Source: Nitrobacter winogradskyi
Lineage (GTDB): Bacteria; Pseudomonadota; Alphaproteobacteria; Rhizobiales; Xanthobacteraceae
Reading direction: 5' to 3'
Assembly: GCF_006539545.1 (NCBI RefSeq)
Contig: NZ_BJNF01000026.1
Span: forward strand, 1-61,662
Length of the DNA: 61,662 nucleotides
A program made the translations under genes and the position numbers. The notes under the pieces were generated by a model that was not told where the DNA came from, did no database searches, and saw only the letters and a list, made by a program, of their open reading frames with translations. Shown piece after piece: positions 17,445-25,656 of the stretch; the stretch's first letter is position 1, and the number at the start of each line of letters is the position of its first letter.

Positions 17445-19298
17445 CTATGCGATTTCCCAGAAAGAGGACGACGCCTGAGTCGACGTCGCCACGCCGATCG
17501 ACATGGCGAGCGACACCATTCCGTCGATGCGGGTGGTGGCCTTGTCCTTGTTGAACATGCGATGCCCGGTGCGGTTCTGCTCGTAGACCACGCCGCCGGC
17601 ACACATGCGCATGACCGGGTTCACAGCGACCGTGATGCGCTTCTCGAGCAGCGCCGCCTCAAGCTTATTGATCGAGTCCGGCATCCACCAAACAATGTCG
17701 TCGGCGCCGGTCTCGCGGTTATGATCGCCGTCCCGCTCGCCGATGATGCGCCGCTGAAACCCTTGCGGGTGGACTTCGGCCGGGATTGACCCGCCCTTTT
17801 CGCCGAGCGCGTCCAGGAGCTGCTCGAGACCGTACTGGTCGGCACCGATCATCACCGGGTGATACTTCGCCACAAGATGCTGCAGAGCATCGGCGACCCA
17901 GGAATACCTGATCCGCGGACCTGGTACCGCCTCCATGAATTTCTTTTGGACCCATAGCTCATAGGGCGCACGGTCGGTTTTCGCGCGCTCTTTCAGCGTA
18001 TCGGCCGGCGTCCAGAACCACGTTTTAGAAGCAAATCGCCACTGATCTTTCGTCGCATCGAGCAGCCAGGTTAGTGTGAAGGCGGTCAGGTCGCGCGCGC
18101 GGGAGAGATCGAGGCCGCCATAGCACGGCACGTTGTCCGCGGTGAGTTTGTCGACATCGACATCGCCTTCGCAGTCCTCCCATACCTTGCGCGGAATGGC
18201 TGATGTCGCCGATTCCGTCCATTGGCAGAAGTGCAAGCGGCGCACGAGGCCTTCTTTCGAGGGCATGCCTTGCGCTTCCTGCACTTGCTCGCGGATAAAT
18301 GCGGGCTGAATCGAAACGCCGAGGTTCGGGTTGGCCTTGGGCCAACAGGTCTCATCCTCAAATGGATCGTCGGCCTCATCGAGATTCGCAATGAAGGCGA
18401 ACCAGGCATCGTTCTCGAATTCCCGCTTGAGGATCCGCACGGACATGTCGTGCTCCTGGCCGCAGACCGTCTTTTTGTCGAAACCGGAGTTCGTGATTTC
18501 GAACAAGAGCGCCTCCTGGTTGCCCTTGGTGCCGGCGCGCATCATCTCAATGACAGAATTGTCCGGGTGCTCATGCACTTCGTCGATCAACGCGCAATAG
18601 GGGCGAATGCCGGACTTGCCCTTTTTGTCGGACGAGATCGGCTTGAAGTAGGAATTCACACCGGGGCGACTGGTGTGCAGCTCCCACACCGGATTCGCAC
18701 CCTTCGGCTTCAGGCGCCGCCGCAACGCCGGTGATCGTTCCCACATCGCAACCGCGTCTCGAAACAGGATCGCCGCCTGATCCTTGTCGGTCGCCGCCGA
18801 ATAGACCTCGGCGCGCAGCTTGCGGCAGCCCAGCAGCATGTAGTGACCGATGCCGGCCGCGAGCGGTGACTTGCCGTTGCCCTTACCGATCTCGACGTAG
18901 GCGCGGCGAAACCGCCGGAAACCGAGCGCATTCTTCCAGCCGAACAGGGAGCCGATGATGAACGCCTGCCACGGCTGAAGGTTGAACGGCGACGCATAGG
19001 TGGACACCTCGCCATATTCGTCACGCTCCTCGACCTCGACCGTGAGCACGTCACGGAAGAATCCGATCGCGCGCTGCGCGGCATGCACGTCGAACACCAA
19101 GCCGCGCTTCTCGCCCGACGTGAGGTCGCGCTGATGACGCTCGCATGCGAGACGCACGAGCGGACCCGCAACGATCTCGCCAGCGAGGACGGCCGCGGCA
19201 TAAGCCGTGACCTCGTCCTCCGGTTCGAGATCAGGCTGCGGCGGCGGCGCGGCGCTCGGCGTCGCGTTCGGCGGCAACGTCGTCGAAAGTTCGTCCAT
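17445..19298 (-). CDS. Terminase large subunit
   Basis: A packaging ATPase and nuclease of about 617 residues. The Walker A-like loop is GKGNGKS (about residues 139-145), Walker B is PYCALIDEVHEH (about 233-244), and the nuclease domain begins with CYGGLDLSRARDLTAF, supplying a first metal-binding Asp. Further acidic residues follow in MIGADQYG. The ATG at 19298 gives a 68-base overlap with the methyltransferase gene; a TTG at 19319 is less likely. It would work with TerS at a cos-like site upstream. Confidence 0.93.
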   Translation of the reverse strand: MDELSTTLPPNATPSAAPPPQPDLEPEDEVTAYAAAVLAGEIVAGPLVRLACERHQRDLTSGEKRGLVFDVHAAQRAIGFFRDVLTVEVEERDEYGEVSTYASPFNLQPWQAFIIGSLFGWKNALGFRRFRRAYVEIGKGNGKSPLAAGIGHYMLLGCRKLRAEVYSAATDKDQAAILFRDAVAMWERSPALRRRLKPKGANPVWELHTSRPGVNSYFKPISSDKKGKSGIRPYCALIDEVHEHPDNSVIEMMRAGTKGNQEALLFEITNSGFDKKTVCGQEHDMSVRILKREFENDAWFAFIANLDEADDPFEDETCWPKANPNLGVSIQPAFIREQVQEAQGMPSKEGLVRRLHFCQWTESATSAIPRKVWEDCEGDVDVDKLTADNVPCYGGLDLSRARDLTAFTLTWLLDATKDQWRFASKTWFWTPADTLKERAKTDRAPYELWVQKKFMEAVPGPRIRYSWVADALQHLVAKYHPVMIGADQYGLEQLLDALGEKGGSIPAEVHPQGFQRRIIGERDGDHNRETGADDIVWWMPDSINKLEAALLEKRITVAVNPVMRMCAGGVVYEQNRTGHRMFNKDKATTRIDGMVSLAMSIGVATSTQASSSFWEIA

Positions 19299-20643
19299 CG
19301 GATTCCAGGGTGGCCACAAGGCCAGTAAATTGCTGCCAGCGCTTCACGGCGACATCGACGTAAAGCGGGTTCAGCTCAATCGCGAAGCACTTGCGGCCGG
19401 TGATTTCGGCCGCGATCAGGGTGGTGCCGGATCCGGAGAACGGCTCATAGACCATCTCGCCCGGCTGCGAGTTGTTCTCGATCGGCCGTTTCATGGCCTC
19501 AACCGGCTTTTGGGTGCCGTGACCGGTTTCCGACTTCACATGCTCGATGTTCCAGACGGTCGACTGCTTACGGCCGCCCTCGTAATGGCCGCGCTCGCCG
19601 TCGCGCACGGTGTAGGTCGCAACGTCGTGCTCCGGAACGAAGTGCCAGTGTTCGTCCGCACCCTCTTTCACCGCGTAGAAGCACGGCTCATGCTGGAAGT
19701 GATAATCGCCGCGCCCGAGCACATGACGCTGCTTCACCCAAACGATGTGCGCCCGAATCTTGAATCTGCAGGCCGTGAGGGAATTGGCGACGTCGCCGCA
19801 ATAGGCGCCAGCGTGCCAAATATACGCAACATCGCCAGGAAACAGCTCCCACGCCTCCCGCCAATCGGCGCGGTCATCGTTCAATACCTTGCCGGTCGCA
19901 GCATCCTTTGACGTGACGCCCGCCGCTTGCCGCCAGGCCGGATCATATTTCACGCCATACGGCGGATCGGTGACCATCAGGTGAGGCACCCGGCCCGCCA
20001 GAACGCGCGCGACATCCTCCGGATTGGTGGAATCGCCGTTGGTAATGCGGTGACGCCCGAGGATCCATACATCGCCGCGGCGTGACGTCGGCACCGGCGG
20101 CGGCTCGGGCATCTCGTCCGGATCGGTCAGACCGGCGGTCGGCTCATGCAGCAGACCCGCGATGCGGCCGGGCTCAAAGCCGAGCTGATCCAGCTCAACG
20201 CCGAGCGCGCCAAGCTCGAGCACTTCGCCCTTGAGCAGCTTCTCATCCCAGCCCGTCGACATGGTGAGCTGGTTATCGGCAAGGCGGAATTTGCGCTTTT
20301 CCGCATCTTCCCAGCCGACTGCGATCAGGACGCGGACCTCGGCGAACTGCTCTTGCTTCAGCGCCTCGAGCCGACCATGGCCAGCGATAACGACACCCGC
20401 CTCATCGACGAGCACACGGTGCACCTGCCCATATTGCCGGAGCGAAGCTCGAATCTGATCCAGCTGCGCCTGGTCGTGCTTCTTGGCGTTACGATCATAA
20501 GGCCGCAGCCGGTCGATCGGCCAGGTTTCCTCGCGAACACGATTGGCCGCACGCGGCCCGATGGGTTCAAGCTCGACGCGCGGCGCCTCGGCCTTCGGCT
20601 TCCGGGTCCGCTTTGGTTTAGTCGAAGTATTGGTCATTTTCAT
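19231..20643 (-). CDS. ParB-domain / DNA methyltransferase fusion
   Basis: About 470 residues from the ATG at 20643 (20637 is also possible). The N-terminal third is a ParB/Srx-like domain (RLRPYDRNAKKHDQAQLDQI, then VIAGHGRLEALKQEQ). The C-terminal part is a beta-class amino-methyltransferase: the catalytic motif VTDPPYGVKY precedes the SAM-binding FSGSGTTLIAAE. This points to N6-adenine or N4-cytosine methylation. It lies between TerS and TerL, overlapping both. A role in protecting phage DNA or in marking packaging DNA is an inference. The target sequence is unknown. Confidence 0.88.
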   Translation of the reverse strand: MKMTNTSTKPKRTRKPKAEAPRVELEPIGPRAANRVREETWPIDRLRPYDRNAKKHDQAQLDQIRASLRQYGQVHRVLVDEAGVVIAGHGRLEALKQEQFAEVRVLIAVGWEDAEKRKFRLADNQLTMSTGWDEKLLKGEVLELGALGVELDQLGFEPGRIAGLLHEPTAGLTDPDEMPEPPPVPTSRRGDVWILGRHRITNGDSTNPEDVARVLAGRVPHLMVTDPPYGVKYDPAWRQAAGVTSKDAATGKVLNDDRADWREAWELFPGDVAYIWHAGAYCGDVANSLTACRFKIRAHIVWVKQRHVLGRGDYHFQHEPCFYAVKEGADEHWHFVPEHDVATYTVRDGERGHYEGGRKQSTVWNIEHVKSETGHGTQKPVEAMKRPIENNSQPGEMVYEPFSGSGTTLIAAEITGRKCFAIELNPLYVDVAVKRWQQFTGLVATLESDGRTFDDVAAERDAERRAAAAA

Positions 20644-21088
20644 CAAACAGGTCGCCCTGACCGGGCAGAAGGTTGCGCTCATCGGTCGGCGACAAGCCGA
20701 GCATCGCAATGAGCGATCGCCACTGTCGCCAACTCTCGTTGACCTGCGCAACATGCGGGTGGCTTTTCACCTGATCGCCGTTGCGCGTTTTCACGCGGTA
20801 AATTTCGTGCGCCAGCGTCGGCATTGACGCCCGCAGGCCGCGCATTCGAACGGTGCAGCGGCAATATTCAATGATCGTGTCGATGTAGCGCGCCTTGAGA
20901 CGATCGACGGAAGGATCCGCAAGTATCGCAGCGACGCGCTTGTATTCCTTCTCGACCTCGGGCGGCAGGTCACGCGGCATCAGCCGGCGGATCGCCCGCT
21001 GCATCATCTTCTTGCGAAGCTTTTCCGCATCGACGTCATCCGGCCGCATCGGGATGACGTTTCGGAGCTTTGGTTTAGCACCGCGCAT
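20618..21088 (-). CDS. Terminase small subunit, P27 family
   Basis: A 156-residue DNA-recognition subunit. It shows the P27 pattern: PPEVEKEYKRVAAILAD (about 42-58), a Tyr-rich helix DTIIEYCRCTVRMRGLRAS (about 70-88), SHPHVAQVNESWRQWRSL (about 108-125), then LGLSPTDERNLL near 132. It would bind the packaging site and recruit TerL. The start is the ATG at 21088 rather than the TTG before it. It overlaps the methyltransferase start by 26 bases. Confidence 0.87.
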   Translation of the reverse strand: MRGAKPKLRNVIPMRPDDVDAEKLRKKMMQRAIRRLMPRDLPPEVEKEYKRVAAILADPSVDRLKARYIDTIIEYCRCTVRMRGLRASMPTLAHEIYRVKTRNGDQVKSHPHVAQVNESWRQWRSLIAMLGLSPTDERNLLPGQGDLFDENDQYFD

Positions 21089-21091
21089 CAA

Positions 21092-21299
21092 GGTGGCTTT
21101 TTGTATTTAATTCCAACTTTTTGCGTCCGAAGGGGGGCCGCCGGTCCCTAGGTGAAACCCTGCAAAGTTTTTTGCCCCCCGGGGTCATCCCATGGACGAA
21201 AATTTTTGGACCGGGATTCCGCATGGAGGCATTTTTTTACCTCGGGTCTCGTCGAAGATCTGGATTTTATTCTTATAATTTTAAGCCGCCGAGTGACCA
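21092..21299 (-). other. Candidate cos / packaging initiation region
   Basis: A 208-base non-coding stretch between HNH and TerS, the position of cos in HK97-type phages. It has a composition unlike the flanks: homopolymer runs of A and T (for example 21164-21170 and 21230-21237), C and G runs, and a CCCCGGGG palindrome near 21177-21184. No cut site can be assigned by eye. Nothing coding is supported here. Confidence 0.45.
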
Positions 21300-21680
21300 T
21301 CACCCTCCGACCCAACCATCCGCACCGATCACCGCCCTCTCGCGGCGACTGACCGCAACCGCCGTCGCCGAGTCCAACCACAGCTCGGCCTCCGGAAGCG
21401 CGCCGCGATCGAACATGTGCTCGAGCTGTTGTTTGACGACGTTATGGTGGAACGGACAGGACGGCTGCCACCTAGCCTGATCCCAGAACAGCGTCATGTC
21501 GCCTCGGTGCGGCACGACGTGATCGACCACTGCCGTTGGCGTCACCCTACCCTCTGCTTTGCAACCGAGGCAGAGCGGGTGCTTCCACTTGAACTGCTTC
21601 GCTGCACGATCCCAGCGCCCATCGTAACCACGAGAGCGAGCGGACCCACGGCGCGCGTCATAATCGGAAACTGTCGGCAT
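21300..21680 (-). CDS. HNH endonuclease beside terminase
   Basis: About 126 residues from the ATG at 21680 (an upstream ATG at 21701 is possible). The HNH motif is clear: HPLCLGC (Zn ligands, about residues 34-40), VVDHVVPHRGD (catalytic His in DH, about 51-61) and PSCPFHHNVVKQQ (about 73-85). Small HNH proteins next to TerS, such as HK97 gp74, stimulate terminase cutting at cos. That role is inferred from position. Confidence 0.88.
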   Translation of the reverse strand: MPTVSDYDARRGSARSRGYDGRWDRAAKQFKWKHPLCLGCKAEGRVTPTAVVDHVVPHRGDMTLFWDQARWQPSCPFHHNVVKQQLEHMFDRGALPEAELWLDSATAVAVSRRERAVIGADGWVGG

Positions 21681-21739
21681 ACTCAAAGGAAAGGCCTGCA
21701 CGGCATGGACACCGGCAGGCCAAGTCTATGGGAAGCGTC

Positions 21740-21804
21740 AGCGGCAGCATGAGCACTGCCGCTGCCCTAAACGAAGAACGCCGCCTGCATTGCTGCAGAC
21801 GGCG
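21740..21804. other. Two hairpins between HNH and NusG-like genes
   Basis: Stem one pairs 21740-21747 with 21756-21763 (8 bp, 8-base loop). Stem two pairs 21779-21789 with 21794-21804 (10 of 11 bp, 4-base loop). Neither has a following T run. They lie just past the terminator of the NusG-like gene, at the early-late boundary, and could be an antitermination or leader structure for the late operon. Confidence 0.45.
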
Positions 21805-21860
21805 CTCCCTCACCCCTGGAGTGCAACGGTCAATGGCGATAACCGCTACATCCCATAACG

Positions 21861-21890
21861 AAAAAGCCCCGCACGATGGCGGGGCGTTTT
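21861..21890 (-). terminator. Rho-independent terminator after the early operon
   Basis: A 7-bp GC stem (21866-21872 with 21879-21885) around a 6-base loop, with an A run on one side and TTTT on the other, so it can work in both directions. It follows the stop of the NusG-like gene by 14 bases and would separate early from late transcription unless read through. Confidence 0.8.
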
Positions 21891-21903
21891 GAGCGGAATC
21901 CTT

Positions 21904-22608
21904 TCAACGGCAGCGAAAGCTGCCTCGCCGAGGCCTTGGCCTCTCACGAACCGTGCAGACATCCGTTGGATACTGTGACGGTTCGATCTGCCACTCCGAC
22001 ACAACGGTCGGCGACAGGCGTCCGAATATCTCAATGGCTACGCTGAGTCGCCCTCTGGAGTCGAGTCGCTCAATTCGACCGGAGAAGTCGCGGAACGGAC
22101 CATCCACAATGCGAACGAGATCTCCAATATCGAACTTCGCGTCGCGTTTGCTGAACGGCGTGTTCGCAATCGCGACCAAAGCATGGATGTCCTCCATGCA
22201 AGCTCCGCGCTCCGACGTCGCTTCGCGCTCTGACGGAATGCGCGCGAACCATTCGCCAAACCGCAGCCATCCCGAAACGCCGCTTATATCTGCCGGTACG
22301 CGCTCAAAATCCGGAACGAACAGGAGTTGCGGGAATAGCGGCACCATGACCTGCCGCTTGATCTCATAAGTCCAGCTCGATCCATGCACCCTGCGAACCA
22401 CCCGCTGCTGCTTCATAATCAGAGGACAATAGGCGCTGACATTCCGCCGCTCGAATTCACGCATCACCTTGCGCTCGCGGCCCGGATGGGTACGCAGAAT
22501 GAACCACCACTTCGGCTGCATCGGCACCGATGCCGGGCCACGCACCGTGTCGAGATCAACCGTTCCGACGAATTGACCGATCTCAAGCCGCTGCAGTTCA
22601 CCGATCAT
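21904..22608 (-). CDS. NusG-like transcription factor, phage paralogue
   Basis: About 234 residues from the ATG at 22608, which overlaps the end of the initiator gene. The N-terminal NGN domain shows KWWFILRTHPGRERKVMREF (about 33-52), then PLFPQLLFVPDF. The C-terminal KOW domain is FDIGDLVRIVDGPFRDFSG (about 160-178) followed by SRGRLSVAIEIFGR. NusG and RfaH relatives bind RNA polymerase to control pausing and termination. As last gene of the early operon, right before a terminator and the late genes, it may be the late antiterminator. That is an inference. Confidence 0.85.
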   Translation of the reverse strand: MIGELQRLEIGQFVGTVDLDTVRGPASVPMQPKWWFILRTHPGRERKVMREFERRNVSAYCPLIMKQQRVVRRVHGSSWTYEIKRQVMVPLFPQLLFVPDFERVPADISGVSGWLRFGEWFARIPSEREATSERGACMEDIHALVAIANTPFSKRDAKFDIGDLVRIVDGPFRDFSGRIERLDSRGRLSVAIEIFGRLSPTVVSEWQIEPSQYPTDVCTVRERPRPRRGSFRCR

Positions 22609-23785
22609 CTTCCGGGCCTCCCTCTTGCTGGTCACCGATGACGTCATCGGAAGTTGTCGATGCATCGGGCGACATTTCGTCGGCCGCACTTTCGAGATAG
22701 ATCGTCCCGTCTTTCCTCGGCGGCCATGGCCAAGGCGCAAAGGCACCTGTCATGATCCGCCGGCGCGTCGCGACCGTGACGTGGTCAGCCAGATATCGAT
22801 CCCATGCCGCCGCTTGCTGATTGTTCAACGCGGACCACTGCGCTCGCGGTGGCGCGTTAGCCAGCGCCAGAAGCCGGGGCGTCAGCTCACCACGCCAGCT
22901 CACGCGGCCATCCGGCATGCGGTAGACCTTCTGAAAGAAAGCCTCGAGCATGGCGATCTGGTGCAGCGTTGCGAGTGCCGTGGCGGCGCTACTCCCGGGC
23001 GGATGATGCACGGTGGACGCCGTCGTTTCCGGCTTGGCCGCGGAAAGCAGCTCCCATCGCCGCTGCTCGAGGTACTTCCAGCCGGCCGGTATACGATCGC
23101 GCTTTACCCGCTTTTGCTCGGCGAGAAACCCAGCGATGCCTCGGAGTGCGGCTTCGCGCTGCTGGGCCGTGAGTGCGGCTGCGGCGTACGCCGTTCGCTG
23201 ACGATCGTCGACCGCAGCCGAAGGCCAGCGAGCCTCGAACGTCGTGAGAAAGCGGGCAACCGACTCATGTTCGGTCTTTCCCTCGCGCGCGCGCTCTCTC
23301 TCACGTTCAAGGTGGGGTCGTTCTAAGGGGTCGTTCTTGGTGCCCACGTATGTGTGGGCACCCGGTGCCCGCCCAGGGTGGGCACCCGGGTGCTCATCTA
23401 TGGGCACCCCCTCCGGAGCCGGACCGCACGAATCTGGCGCCGGAGGCAGGGTGCTCGCTGGTGGGCACCCCCGGCCGGGCTCATCCTGATCGAGCAATAC
23501 GCGGTATGCATAGCTCGCGCTTGGATGACGACTGGTGTCATCGTCATCAGAAAGATCGCGGCGCTTCATTTGCACCCAACCGGCGCCGACCAGGCGCTCC
23601 AGGGCGCGCTGAATGGTCGCGCGACCGCAGTCGAGCTCGGCGGACATCTTCACCTGACTGCGCCGGCACCAGCCCAAATCGTCGGTGTGCCGGCCAAGCA
23701 GGCACAGCACCTGCAAGTCGCGCGGCTCCAGCGAGCGGTCGGTGACAGCGCCGGCGGGAATAATCGAATATCGGGGCGACGGCAT
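22598..23785 (-). CDS. Replication initiator-like protein with winged helix
   Basis: A 395-residue protein. Residues about 1-85 form a winged helix (LQVLCLLGRHTDDLGWCRRS, ELDCGRATIQRALERLVGAG). A Pro/Gly-rich linker of about residues 100-150 is encoded by iteron-like DNA repeats. A conserved block near 180-245 (FEARWPSAAVDDRQR, IPAGWKYLEQRRWEL) recurs in a second phage protein. The overall plan, initiator with origin repeats inside its own gene, parallels lambda O. There is no helicase or primase motif, so host factors would be recruited. Confidence 0.75.
   Translation of the reverse strand: MPSPRYSIIPAGAVTDRSLEPRDLQVLCLLGRHTDDLGWCRRSQVKMSAELDCGRATIQRALERLVGAGWVQMKRRDLSDDDDTSRHPSASYAYRVLLDQDEPGRGCPPASTLPPAPDSCGPAPEGVPIDEHPGAHPGRAPGAHTYVGTKNDPLERPHLERERERAREGKTEHESVARFLTTFEARWPSAAVDDRQRTAYAAAALTAQQREAALRGIAGFLAEQKRVKRDRIPAGWKYLEQRRWELLSAAKPETTASTVHHPPGSSAATALATLHQIAMLEAFFQKVYRMPDGRVSWRGELTPRLLALANAPPRAQWSALNNQQAAAWDRYLADHVTVATRRRIMTGAFAPWPWPPRKDGTIYLESAADEMSPDASTTSDDVIGDQQEGGPEDDR
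23314..23471. repeat. Iteron array inside initiator gene (candidate replication origin)
   Basis: Four imperfect palindromes with the plan GGTGCYC(A/G)-N-GGGCACC: 23339-23362, 23364-23386, 23389-23409 and 23450-23469. The first three start exactly 25 bases apart; the fourth lies 61 bases further on. Beside them an 11-base direct repeat (GGGGTCGTTCT) occurs at 23314-23324 and 23327-23337. The array encodes the low-complexity linker of the initiator. No AT-rich melting region is obvious next to it. Confidence 0.75.
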
Positions 23786-23787
23786 GA

Positions 23788-24183
23788 TCAGTCCGGCGGC
23801 AAAATCTCGTCCGGCACGTCCATAACTCCGAGCGCGCCCTTATACGGGATTGGTGTTTTGAAGGGACGCGGTTTACGCAAAACGAGGCCGAACGGGCCAA
23901 AAAACCAGCGGGAAGGATGGTCGCGCACGCAGTCGATGATTTCGACGGTGCCGACCAGCGCGCCGAGCAGCCCGCATGCGCGGAAGTCGGCGAAAGTCGG
24001 CGGTCGAATACCCGCCAAAGCAGTGATGTCTTCGATCGCGAGCATCTCGGCGCGCGTCATTGTTGCGCTGGCATGGACAACGATGCGCCCGCGCAGATTC
24101 CAGCGCCTGTCGCGGTTCTCCATGTCCTTGCCAGCATGAAAGATGGCCCACGCCCAGGGCTGGCGAATGCTGATGGCTTTCAT
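23788..24183 (-). CDS. ASCH domain protein
   Basis: A 131-residue protein starting [19 protein letters not shown], the signature opening of ASCH/PUA-like folds that bind RNA or modified bases. The GRIVVHAS and GALVGTVEIIDC strands (about 34-41 and 80-91) fit the family. It overlaps the preceding gene by 4 bases (ATG at 24183). Some ASCH proteins are amidohydrolases acting on modified cytidine; which applies here is unknown. Confidence 0.85.
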   Translation of the reverse strand: MKAISIRQPWAWAIFHAGKDMENRDRRWNLRGRIVVHASATMTRAEMLAIEDITALAGIRPPTFADFRACGLLGALVGTVEIIDCVRDHPSRWFFGPFGLVLRKPRPFKTPIPYKGALGVMDVPDEILPPD

Positions 24184-24911
24184 GCGCCGCCCCCGCGCGC
24201 GCACTGGAATAACCCACCCGAAAGCGCCTCTCGTTTCTCCTTGAGAAGCTCGGCGAGCGCCGCATCATCGGCGGGCGCGTAGGCGTTCTTGCGTTTCGAG
24301 CGGAAGAACATGCCGCGCAAAGCATTCTGGCCGTACCACTCGATCTCCTTGATCAGATCGAGCGCGGCGCGGCGGCGCGGATCGCTCGGGCGCGGCTCTC
24401 CTACCTGCTTGTAGAGGCCTTTCCCGACGTGCTGGAATTCCGTGGTGGCGCAGATGTCCTCGGATGGCTTTTCCAGAACCCCTTCAAGGATCCTGATGAT
24501 TGACAGCGCGGCCCATTCGTAGCCCATGCGGAACAGCGGCGGCGGCAGCGTACCGGTCCGGCCATTATCGACATGGTGGATGTCGTTGCGCTTCTCCGCG
24601 AGCATCGCGGCGACGCTACGCTCATCCCAATCCTGATCGCCGCCAGACGCGGCCCGCCTCGCGAGTTCAGCAACAACATCCTGAAAAGCCATCTCGCGCG
24701 CGCGAGTCTCTTCCGCGAGACCAAGGTCATCCAGCTCACGGAGATCACGGAGAGACGCGCGCCGTGGCTGTAGCCGCTGGAGCGCGGAGCGCGCGATATC
24801 CTCAGCACGACAATGCGGGAGATAAAGGCCGATCGAATTCCAGTAATCCTGCAAAGACAGTGCGATCGCCTCGGTAAGGCTGATGTGATCTTCATCGGCA
24901 GAGACGGTCAT
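24180..24911 (-). CDS. Unknown early phage protein, 243 residues
   Basis: Helical and charged, beginning [20 protein letters not shown]. It has no clear motif; a basic patch [18 protein letters not shown] is near residue 207. Its ATG at 24911 overlaps the upstream stop by 4 bases and its stop overlaps the ASCH start, so it is co-translated with them. A further upstream start would break that spacing. I do not recognise a family. Confidence 0.65.
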
Positions 24912-25117
24912 GACTGTACCTCGCGCCGCGCATCGCATGGCGGTGTCGGCTGCGCCGGGAGCTGCTCACAGTCGCGCCAGAATTCAGTCCAGTGCACATC
25001 GCGCGGACCTTCGGCTTCATGCCGCGTGACCTTGACCATGCCGCACCGCCGGCACTCTCGTTCGGACTTGTGCTCGAACCGCGCCGGCTCGCCCCAGCTG
25101 TGACGGACCGACGTCAT
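24908..25117 (-). CDS. Small CxxC protein
   Basis: A 69-residue protein with [15 protein letters not shown] (about 20-34) giving one CxxC, and further Cys near residues 50 and 61, so a small zinc-binding fold is plausible. It overlaps both neighbours by 4 bases in the early operon. Function unknown. Confidence 0.6.
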
Positions 25118-25656
25118 CGCTGCACCTTGCGGCTACGATTGCGATCGAACTTCTCGCCCTCGGCGATCCCGAGCGCGCACCCCTTGACGAGATCGCGACG
25201 GAAGCCGGTCGGCTTCCACCATTCGATTTCCCAGGGCCAGAAATGCGGGAGATAGAACTTTGCATTGCGGCCGACATCGGCGCCTTCAATGAGATGACAA
25301 TCGGCCTGCTTGAGATAGGCAGCGCCCGCGTGCGCCAAATCCCCCCGCGCATGTTCATCGTCATGCGCCGAGTCCCAGCCCTCGACATCCTGTTGCCGAT
25401 AGCGCTCCGCGATCACCGCCTGCATGAACGGCGAGAGCGGCCGGCGGATATGCAGCGCCTCGAACAGCCGCCGCAGCGTGAACGACCGCACGATCGAGAT
25501 CGCGGTCATGATAAGCGCGAAGATGAAATTCGCATGCCACGGGACCGGAACCCCGAGCATCGGCAGGAAAACAGCCTGCGCGGCCATGCTGATGCCGAAG
25601 CCGACAACGATATTGATGATGCTTTCCAGCACCGACATCCATTTCGATTGTTTCAT
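25114..25656 (-). CDS. Membrane protein fused to a soluble phage domain
   Basis: A 180-residue protein. Residues 1-62 look like a DUF7220-type two-helix membrane unit ([20 protein letters not shown], then [16 protein letters not shown]). Residues about 75-180 are soluble with [37 protein letters not shown] and a Trp-rich [11 protein letters not shown], a block seen as a separate phage protein in other genomes. The fusion would anchor that soluble domain to the inner membrane. Activity is unknown. Confidence 0.65.

Noticed and set aside
23339-23471. Regular palindromes considered as a CRISPR array
   Set aside because: Units are about 22 bases with almost no spacer in three of four cases, lie inside a coding region, and no cas gene is near. 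Iterons fit better.
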